6,106 bases of DNA from Aquificota bacterium. Lineage in GTDB: Bacteria > Aquificota > Aquificia > Aquificales > Hydrogenothermaceae. The stretch spans positions 1 through 6,106 of the forward strand of contig JAADDT010000091.1 of assembly GCA_013153765.1 (NCBI GenBank), in the 5' to 3' direction. Position numbers and translations under genes: made by a program. The notes beneath the pieces are model-generated. The model saw only the letters and a program-made list of their open reading frames with translations, did no database searches and was not told the DNA's origin. Below are positions 1-5,698 of the stretch, piece after piece; within the stretch, counting starts at the first letter, position 1; each line of letters opens with the position of its first letter.

Positions 1-604
1 AAAGGGGGACATTATAGCCACTGTCGTCGGCAGTGGAAAGTCCCTGCTGAAAGGGGAAAGGGTGATGCTGAACATTATGCAAAGGCTGTCCGGCATTGCC
101 ACTAACACACGCAGGTTCGTTGAAAGGATAAAGGACACTGGAGCGGTTCTGCTTGACACGAGGAAAACCACTCCCGGCTTCCGTGCCTTTGAAAAGTACG
201 CAGTAAGGGTCGGGGGAGGAAAAAACCACCGTTTTGCCCTTTACGACATGGTTCTAATAAAGGACAACCACATAGCCCTTGCAGGCGGTATAACGGAAGC
301 GGTAAAACAGATAGGGGACAGGGTGTCGCCTATGGTTAAGGTGGAGGTTGAGGTGTCGGACCTTAACCAGCTGGAGGAGGCGGTTGGTCTGGACAGGGTG
401 GACGTGGTGATGCTTGACAACTTCAGCGTGGAGCAGGTAAGGGAAGCTGTAAAGCTCAACGGCAAAAGAAAAAAGCTTGAGGTGTCCGGGAACATCACGC
501 TTGAAAACATCAGGGATTACGCCCTTACGGGGGTAGATTTCATATCGTCCGGGGCGTTGATACATTCTGCCCGCTGGCTTGACATCAGTCTTAAATTCAG
601 ATAA
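1..604 (+). CDS. nadC: Nicotinate-nucleotide pyrophosphorylase (carboxylating), quinolinate phosphoribosyltransferase, 5'-truncated by the window edge
   Basis: Cytoplasmic enzyme of de novo NAD synthesis. It converts quinolinate and PRPP to nicotinate mononucleotide, CO2 and pyrophosphate. The frame is open from base 2 and reads KGDIIATVVGSGKSLLKGER before the first possible in-frame start (GTG at 62), so translation comes from outside the window. About 200 residues are visible of a family length near 280, so roughly the first 80 are missing. Family motifs seen in order are: QRLSGIAT; DTRKTTPGFR (substrate and phosphate-binding Arg and Lys); the GGGKNHRFALYDM segment with its His-Arg; IKDNHI (Lys-Asp-Asn-His); KVEVEV and MLDNF (acidic residues near the PRPP site); and SGNITLENI followed by GVDFISSGALIHSA, the C-terminal phosphate-binding part of the barrel. 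The TAA stop at 602-604 lies inside the Shine-Dalgarno of leuB, implying co-transcription and possibly translational coupling. No frameshift or missing motif is seen in the visible part. Confidence 0.96.
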   Translation, partial: KGDIIATVVGSGKSLLKGERVMLNIMQRLSGIATNTRRFVERIKDTGAVLLDTRKTTPGFRAFEKYAVRVGGGKNHRFALYDMVLIKDNHIALAGGITEAVKQIGDRVSPMVKVEVEVSDLNQLEEAVGLDRVDVVMLDNFSVEQVREAVKLNGKRKKLEVSGNITLENIRDYALTGVDFISSGALIHSARWLDISLKFR

Positions 605-610
605 GGAGGT
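602..610 (+). promoter_or_regulatory. Strong Shine-Dalgarno for leuB overlapping the nadC stop codon
   Basis: The nine bases TAAGGAGGT closely match the complement of the 16S rRNA 3' end. They include the nadC stop codon TAA (602-604). The core GGAGG ends at 609, seven bases before the ATG at 617. That spacing is ideal and favours the ATG at 617 over the in-frame TTG at 614 as the leuB start. Confidence 0.85.
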
Positions 611-616
611 TTTTTG

Positions 617-1693
617 ATGAAAAAGAGCTGTAAGATTTTGCTACTTCCGGGAGACGGAATAGGACCTGAAATAATGGAGGCGGCTGTTAAGGTTCTTGAA
701 GCCGTTTCCAAGAAATACGATGTGCAGTTTGAGTTTCAGGAAGGTCTTATAGGCGGGGCGGCTATAGACCAGACAGGCAGTCCTTTACCTGAAGAAACGC
801 TGAAAATGGCAAAGGAAAGCGACGCCGTTCTCCTTGCCGCTGTAGGTGGGGAAAAGTGGGACGACCTGCCGACGGATAAAAGACCTGAAAAGGGTCTTTT
901 AGGTATAAGGAAGGAGCTTGGTCTGTTTGCAAACCTCAGACCGGGAAAGGCTTACACAGCATTACTTGACGCCTCTCCCTTAAAGGAAAACCTTATAAAA
1001 GGTGTTGACCTGCTTGTTATAAGGGAGCTTACCGGAGGGATATATTTTGGAGAACCGAGGGGAATAGAGGAAAGGAACGGGGAAAAGGTCGGCTACAACA
1101 CGATGGTTTACCACCAGCACGAGATAGAAAGGATAGGCAGGCTTGCGTTTGACATTGCAAGGGGAAGAAGGAAAAAGCTTACCAGCGTTGATAAGGCAAA
1201 CGTGCTTGAGGTGTCCGCCCTGTGGAGGGAGGTTATAACAAATCTCCACAGCGACTATCCTGACGTTGAGCTTGAGCATATGTACGTGGACAACTGTGCA
1301 ATGCAACTTGTAAGGAGACCGAAGGACTTTGATGTGATAGTTACTGGAAACCTGTTTGGGGACATACTTTCCGATGAGGCGGGAGCCTTGACAGGCTCAC
1401 TGGGAATGCTACCTTCAGCTTCAATAGGGGAAAAACATGCCCTTTACGAGCCTGTACACGGTTCTGCTCCGGACATTGCAGGACAGGGAATAGCCAATCC
1501 GATAGCGATGATACTGTCAGCCGCAATGATGCTTGATATTACCTGTAAGCTACCTGAGGCGGCAAGGGATATAGAAAACGCTGTTGATAAGGTGCTTGAG
1601 GAAGGCTACAGAACTGGGGACATATGGTCTCCGGGGACGAAAAGGGTAAACACAAAGGAGATGACAGAACTTATAATAAAGCATATATTATAA
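617..1693 (+). CDS. leuB: 3-isopropylmalate dehydrogenase
   Basis: Cytoplasmic leucine-pathway enzyme that oxidises and decarboxylates (2R,3S)-3-isopropylmalate to 2-oxoisocaproate using NAD+. The product is 358 residues, the normal size. Seen in order: GDGIGPE (12-18); [10 protein letters not shown] (77-85); the substrate-binding arginines expected from family alignment at R98, R108 (NLRPGK) and R136 (RELTGG); catalytic Tyr in [10 protein letters not shown] (Y143) and Lys in VDKANVL (K193); metal-binding aspartates at D225, D249 and D253; the dehydrogenase family signature running from [12 protein letters not shown] to GMLPSAS (245-268); and HGSAPDIAG (281-289). The Asp-Ile in that last motif is the NAD-preferring form, where NADP-dependent isocitrate dehydrogenases have Lys-Tyr. 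ATG 617 is chosen because of the ideally spaced Shine-Dalgarno. The gene starts 12 nt after nadC and its stop lies 5 nt before the next start, so it sits inside a tight gene run. No other leucine-pathway genes are in view. Confidence 0.97.
   Translation: MKKSCKILLLPGDGIGPEIMEAAVKVLEAVSKKYDVQFEFQEGLIGGAAIDQTGSPLPEETLKMAKESDAVLLAAVGGEKWDDLPTDKRPEKGLLGIRKELGLFANLRPGKAYTALLDASPLKENLIKGVDLLVIRELTGGIYFGEPRGIEERNGEKVGYNTMVYHQHEIERIGRLAFDIARGRRKKLTSVDKANVLEVSALWREVITNLHSDYPDVELEHMYVDNCAMQLVRRPKDFDVIVTGNLFGDILSDEAGALTGSLGMLPSASIGEKHALYEPVHGSAPDIAGQGIANPIAMILSAAMMLDITCKLPEAARDIENAVDKVLEEGYRTGDIWSPGTKRVNTKEMTELIIKHIL
1647..1677 (+). promoter_or_regulatory. Possible internal promoter within the 3' end of leuB
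   Basis: A perfect TATAAT lies at 1672-1677, in a locally AT-rich stretch just before the peroxidase gene. The best upstream partner is TAAACA at 1647-1652, a 4/6 match to TTGACA, but the spacer of 19 bases is longer than ideal. A start site near 1684 would leave a leader of about 15 nt before the ATG at 1699. The match lies inside leuB coding sequence and may be chance, so this is a weak call. Confidence 0.25.
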
Positions 1694-1698
1694 ATAAT

Positions 1699-2637
1699 AT
1701 GGTTATCACTTACCTTATTGTCCTCCTGCTGGCTTCTTTCTCAATAGGTTATGAAGCGGTACAGCCCATACCGGAAAGGGTGCCGTACGACAGGGAAAAG
1801 GCAGAGATAGGGAAGCTCCTTTACCACGACCCTATACTGGCGAAGGACAGGAGGACTTCCTGTGCTTACTGCCACGACCTTTACCAGAAGTGCGGAACAG
1901 ACCACAGACCGATAGCAAAAGGCTTTGGGGACAGGAAAGGTAAGGTCAACACGCCTACGGTTTACAACGTCAGGTTTAACTTCCGCTTTTTCTGGGACGG
2001 GAGAGCTAAAACTCTGAGGGAGCAAATACTTGAGCCTATCCGCGGTTTTTCTGAAATGAACATTACGCAGGAGGAGATAGAGGAGCGTCTCAACAAACAC
2101 GACTACTATAAAAAGCTGTTTAAGAAGGTTTACGGCACTGACAGGATAACGTTTGATATGGTTGTTGATGCTATAGTTGAGTTTGAAAAGGCACTTATTA
2201 CTCCAAACAGCAGGTTTGACAGGTACTTAAGGGGGGAAGAGGTTCTTTCTGAAAAGGAAAAGGAAGGGTACAAGCTGTTTAAAAAATTAGGTTGTATAAG
2301 CTGTCATAACGGCATAAATTTAGGTGGAAACTCCTTCCAGAAAATAGGGTTGGTTAAGCCGTATCCGTGGCATCCTTCCAATCCGGACAGGTACAGGATA
2401 ACCGGAAGGGAGTTTGATAAGAATGTTTACAGGGTACCGCCACTTCGGAATATAGACTGTACACATCCTTACTTCCACGACGGGAGCGTTAAGACGCTGG
2501 AAAATGCGGTGCAACTGATGGCATACTACAACCTTGGTTTTATGCTTGAGGAGGAGGAACTGGAGCTTCTGGTGGCGTTTTTAAAAACCTTAAGGGGAGA
2601 GTTGCCTGAAATACTGAAGGGCGAAGGGGAGCGGTGA
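1699..2637 (+). CDS. Periplasmic di-heme cytochrome c peroxidase (CcpA/MauG superfamily)
   Basis: Exported c-type cytochrome, probably reducing H2O2 to water with electrons from small periplasmic cytochromes. With the ATG at 1699 it has 312 residues, typical once the signal is counted. A hydrophobic N-terminus (about residues 2-17) resembles a signal peptide or anchor. There are two heme c sites, CAYCH (55-59) and CISCH (199-203). Between them are TPTVYN (85-90), FWDGRA (98-103, with the Trp commonly found between the hemes) and the SEM motif with E119, matching the catalytic Glu of bacterial peroxidases. C-terminal VPPLRN (246-251), YFHDGSVKTL (258-267) and AVQLMA (270-275) are family hallmarks, and M274 is a likely axial ligand of the C-terminal heme. 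Two further cysteines, C65 and C254, are not heme-binding. An in-frame ATG at 1624 would add 25 residues, but it lies within leuB. The 1699 start is 5 nt after the leuB stop but lacks a clear Shine-Dalgarno. MauG-like oxygenase chemistry is a less likely alternative. Confidence 0.9.
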   Translation: MVITYLIVLLLASFSIGYEAVQPIPERVPYDREKAEIGKLLYHDPILAKDRRTSCAYCHDLYQKCGTDHRPIAKGFGDRKGKVNTPTVYNVRFNFRFFWDGRAKTLREQILEPIRGFSEMNITQEEIEERLNKHDYYKKLFKKVYGTDRITFDMVVDAIVEFEKALITPNSRFDRYLRGEEVLSEKEKEGYKLFKKLGCISCHNGINLGGNSFQKIGLVKPYPWHPSNPDRYRITGREFDKNVYRVPPLRNIDCTHPYFHDGSVKTLENAVQLMAYYNLGFMLEEEELELLVAFLKTLRGELPEILKGEGER

Positions 2638-4730
2638 AAAAGCTTTATTTTGTAATAGCACTGGCAATATTCGTTACGTTCGGGCTTGTCCTTTTTAACC
2701 ACCTGAACAAGGATTTTCTGGAAAAGTCAGCGGAGACGCTTGACATTATAAAAGACATTGAAAAAAACGAGTACAAGATAGAAAGTGATGTTCTGAAAAG
2801 CAGTTTTTACCTTTACTACAATTACGACGAGATTTATAAATCCGTTTCCCAGATAGAAAAAAACATAAAAAGGCTGAAGGAAAGGCATTTAAGCGACATA
2901 ACACACAAACAGTCAAAAAAGGTGCTTGAGGAATACGAAAGGGAGTTTAAAAAGAAGGTTGACGCCATACACCAGTTTGAGACTGTAAACTCACTGATAA
3001 AAAACTCCCAGATTTACATACCTACGCTTTCCCTCAAATACATACAGATGGTAGAAAAGCCGGACGTTGAATACTTCTTACTGCTTAACAGGATAATATC
3101 ATCACTTTTCCTGATAAAAAACAGTCAGGACAAAACCTTCCTTAACGAGCTTTATCAGGACATACAGAGGCTAAAAAAGTTCTCATTCAAGGACGAAAAA
3201 CTCCAGCAGTTCCACAACATACTCCTTTCCCATCTGAACGTTTTCGTAAAAAGCTTTCCCATATACTACGAAAAGCTTGAGTACATACTGGAGAAAAACA
3301 GGGACATACAGATAATAAACAGGCTTAAAGAGACCTTCATAATGGAAACTGACAGGGAGATGAAGGTTATCAGTGCCATAAGCATCGGCTCAACAGCTCT
3401 CTTTCTGGTGGTTCTGGGATACCTTGCATCACTGCTGATAAAACTGGAATACACAAACAATCTACTGAAAAGGCTACAGAAAAACCTTGAAATGAAGGTT
3501 ATAACCGACGAGCTTACCGGACTGCCAAACAGGAAGGCTTTTTTCCTTCGGGAAAGGAACTACAAAGAGCCTACGCTTGTTCTCATTAACATAGACAACT
3601 TTAAGCACATTAACGACCTGTACGGCAGTGAGTTTGGGGATCAGGTTCTCGTAAAACTCGGCAGTTTTATAAAAAGCTATTTTGACAAAAAGGGGATAAA
3701 GGCTGAGGTTTTCAGGCTCGGAGCTGACGACTTTGGGGTTCTTTACGAAAACATGAGGGATAAAACGGCACAGATAGTAGAGGAGCTGATAAACGAGATA
3801 GAAAACCACACGTTCGTAATCAAGTTAAGGGAAGGTAGCAGGGAGATTGATGTTGAGCTGACCATAAACGTGTCAGCCGGCGTCTCTTACGAAAAGCCTC
3901 TCCTTGAAAAGGCGGACATGGTTCTAAAATACGTTAAGAAAAGGCGGGAAAAGTATATGATATACTCCTCTGACCTTGACCTTACCAAGCTTATAGAGGA
4001 AAACCTGCGGATACTCCGCATTATCAAGTATGCGATTAACAACAACGGGGTTGACCTGTACTACCAGCCCATATTTGACAACAGGACGGGGGAGATAGTG
4101 AAGTACGAGTGCCTGGTAAGGATAAGGGACAGGGAAGGGAACGTGCTGTCTCCCTCCACCTTTATGCCCATAGCCAAAGAGTCCAAGTATTACGGAGCAA
4201 TAACGAGGACTGTAATAGAAAAGTCCTTTGCCCGCTTCAGGGATACGGACATGGATTTTTCAATAAACCTGTCCAGTGAGGACATTGCGGACAGGGAGAT
4301 AGTAAACTACATATATCAGGTATTAGAAAAAGAGCCGGAGGTGGCAAGGAGGGTAACCTTTGAGATACTGGAAAGTGAAAGTATAGAAAATTACGAGCAG
4401 ATTTACTCCTTCGTGAAAAACGTTAAAAAGTTAGGTGCGAAAATAGCCATTGACGACTTTGGTAGCGGTTATTCAAACTACTCACACATAGTAAACCTTG
4501 AGCCGGACTACATAAAGATTGACGGCTCTTTAATAAAACAGCTACCTTACGACCTTTACGTTCAGGTTATCGTATCAACCATCGTGGACTTTTCACACAA
4601 GTTAGGGATACGGACTGTAGCCGAATACGTCCACAACGAGGACGTTTTTGCAATGGTAAAAAGTCTGGACATAGATTACTCACAGGGATACTACCTTGGA
4701 AAACCTTCAAAACAGTGTTGCATTCGGTAA
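2634..4730 (+). CDS. Membrane-bound GGDEF-EAL protein with degenerate GGDEF, probable c-di-GMP phosphodiesterase
   Basis: Inner-membrane signalling protein of 698 residues, probably hydrolysing cyclic di-GMP to pGpG. The N-terminus has a transmembrane helix (about 4-21), then a Lys/Glu-rich, all-helical periplasmic region (about 23-245) and a second transmembrane helix (about 247-269). A short signalling helix leads into the GGDEF domain (about 290-445) and then the EAL domain (about 455-690). The GGDEF site reads GADDF (363-367) rather than GG[DE]EF. Metal Asp D321 and the guanine-contact residues N327 and D336 remain, and no RxxD inhibitory site precedes it. GTP binding may therefore survive while cyclase activity is doubtful. 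The EAL signature is ECL (492-494). The remaining catalytic set appears intact: N545, E577, D607-D608 in DDFGSGYSN, K628, E664 and Q684, which supports an active phosphodiesterase. No HAMP domain is evident. The GTG start (2634) overlaps the peroxidase stop as GTGA, preceded by AAGGGGAG at a tight spacing. The short tail contains adjacent C695-C696, unusual but not clearly meaningful. Confidence 0.92.
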   Translation: MKKLYFVIALAIFVTFGLVLFNHLNKDFLEKSAETLDIIKDIEKNEYKIESDVLKSSFYLYYNYDEIYKSVSQIEKNIKRLKERHLSDITHKQSKKVLEEYEREFKKKVDAIHQFETVNSLIKNSQIYIPTLSLKYIQMVEKPDVEYFLLLNRIISSLFLIKNSQDKTFLNELYQDIQRLKKFSFKDEKLQQFHNILLSHLNVFVKSFPIYYEKLEYILEKNRDIQIINRLKETFIMETDREMKVISAISIGSTALFLVVLGYLASLLIKLEYTNNLLKRLQKNLEMKVITDELTGLPNRKAFFLRERNYKEPTLVLINIDNFKHINDLYGSEFGDQVLVKLGSFIKSYFDKKGIKAEVFRLGADDFGVLYENMRDKTAQIVEELINEIENHTFVIKLREGSREIDVELTINVSAGVSYEKPLLEKADMVLKYVKKRREKYMIYSSDLDLTKLIEENLRILRIIKYAINNNGVDLYYQPIFDNRTGEIVKYECLVRIRDREGNVLSPSTFMPIAKESKYYGAITRTVIEKSFARFRDTDMDFSINLSSEDIADREIVNYIYQVLEKEPEVARRVTFEILESESIENYEQIYSFVKNVKKLGAKIAIDDFGSGYSNYSHIVNLEPDYIKIDGSLIKQLPYDLYVQVIVSTIVDFSHKLGIRTVAEYVHNEDVFAMVKSLDIDYSQGYYLGKPSKQCCIR

Positions 4731-4786
4731 ACAACCGTTTAAATTAATGTAGAATATTTCATTAAAAAATCGTGCAGGTAGAGAGT
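4731..4786 (+). promoter_or_regulatory. AT-rich intergenic gap with a possible weak promoter for the radical SAM gene
   Basis: This is the only sizeable non-coding gap among the plus-strand genes. It contains TAGAAT at 4750-4755, a 5/6 match to a -10 element, in strongly AT-rich DNA. No good -35 sits at the usual distance: TTTAAA at 4738-4743 is too close, and TTGCAT at 4718-4723 is 26 bases away. A 4-bp stem (CGGT 4725-4728 with ACCG 4734-4737) followed by TTT is too weak to call a terminator for the upstream gene. The next gene may have its own promoter here or be read through from upstream. Confidence 0.3.
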
Positions 4787-5698
4787 ATGGTAAGGTTCAA
4801 CCAGTACTTGAAGGAAAAGTACGGAGGAAGAATTCAAAAAATATCCATAGATGCAGGTTTTACCTGCCCTAACAGGGACGGTTATGTGGCTTTTGGGGGT
4901 TGTACTTTCTGCAACAACACCTCCTTCAGCCCTTACGCAATGACAAAGCAGTCAGTAGAAGAGCAGATAGAAAAGTCAATGGAGTTTTATTCAAGGAGGT
5001 TTAAAAACATAAAGGGGTACATAGCGTACTTTCAGGCGTTTTCAAACACCTATGCTCCCGTTGATAAGCTGAAGGAGATTTACGACAAGGCTATGGAGTA
5101 CGACGAAATAATAGGTATGTCCATAGGAACCAGACCGGACGTTGTGCCGGAGCCGGTGCTTGACCTTATAGCAACTTACACGGCAAAAAAGCCCGAAATA
5201 TGGATAGAGTACGGTCTCCAGACGGCAAACATAAAAACGCTACGGAACATAAACAGGGGACACGGGGTATCCGAGTTTGTTGATGCTGTTTTAAGGACCA
5301 AAAAAAGAGCTGGGATAAAGGTGTGTGCCCATATGATAGTGGGACTTCCCGGGGACGAGTACGAGGATTACATAGAAACGGCAAAGCTTATAGCCGCCCT
5401 TCCTATAGAGGGGATAAAGATACATCCCTTACACGTGGTAAAGCATACCGTAATGGCAAAGCAGTACGCAAACGGCGAGTTTCAGGTTCTCCAGATGGAG
5501 GAGTACGCCCGTATAGTGGCTGACATACTGGAACATCTGCCGGAGGACATTATAGTCCACAGGCTTACAGGTGAGGCTGGGGACGACGAGTTAATAGCTC
5601 CACAGTGGTGCTCCTCAAAAAGGAAGATGGACGTGCTTAAGGCTATAGAGGAAGCTGTAAGCCGTAAAAAGGAAGAGAAAAAGCTCCTTAAGATTTGA
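4787..5698 (+). CDS. TIGR01212-type radical SAM protein (YhcC/YtqA-like)
   Basis: Cytoplasmic radical S-adenosylmethionine enzyme of 303 residues, the usual length. The cluster cysteines lie in GFTCPNRDG and GGCTFC (C27, C39, C42), a CX11CX2C arrangement seen in E. coli YhcC as I recall it. Other family segments are AYFQAFSNTYA (80-90), IGTRPDVVPEPVLDL (113-127), EYGLQTA (141-147), INRGH (155-159), MIVGLPGDE (183-191), IKIHPLHVVK (210-219) and the C-terminal APQWC (271-275). The Bacillus homologue YtqA (MnmL) has been implicated in mnm5s2U wobble-uridine synthesis in tRNA, with the methyltransferase MnmM. No such partner is visible here, so the substrate stays open. ATG 4787 is chosen over the in-frame GTG at 4772 because an AGG lies 8 nt upstream of the ATG, whereas the GTG has no Shine-Dalgarno. 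The choice changes only five residues. The 3' end overlaps the converging helicase gene by 11 bp. Confidence 0.92.
   Translation: MVRFNQYLKEKYGGRIQKISIDAGFTCPNRDGYVAFGGCTFCNNTSFSPYAMTKQSVEEQIEKSMEFYSRRFKNIKGYIAYFQAFSNTYAPVDKLKEIYDKAMEYDEIIGMSIGTRPDVVPEPVLDLIATYTAKKPEIWIEYGLQTANIKTLRNINRGHGVSEFVDAVLRTKKRAGIKVCAHMIVGLPGDEYEDYIETAKLIAALPIEGIKIHPLHVVKHTVMAKQYANGEFQVLQMEEYARIVADILEHLPEDIIVHRLTGEAGDDELIAPQWCSSKRKMDVLKAIEEAVSRKKEEKKLLKI

Noticed and set aside
980..1306. Minus-strand open frame of 108 codons inside leuB
   Set aside because: It lies antisense to a gene with all family motifs intact, and its translation shows no recognisable domain. It is a shadow of the real reading frame.
3474..3809. 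Minus-strand open frame of 111 codons inside the GGDEF domain
   Set aside because: It is antisense to well-conserved GGDEF sequence, with no domain and no neighbouring signals.
4725..4740. CGGT / ACCG hairpin followed by TTT at the end of the GGDEF-EAL gene
   Set aside because: A 4-bp stem with a 5-nt loop and a short T tract is too weak for an intrinsic terminator.
5323..5523. Plus-strand open frame of 66 codons within the radical SAM gene
   Set aside because: It is out of frame inside a strongly supported gene, and its Arg/Gly-rich low-quality translation is typical of a frame shadow.
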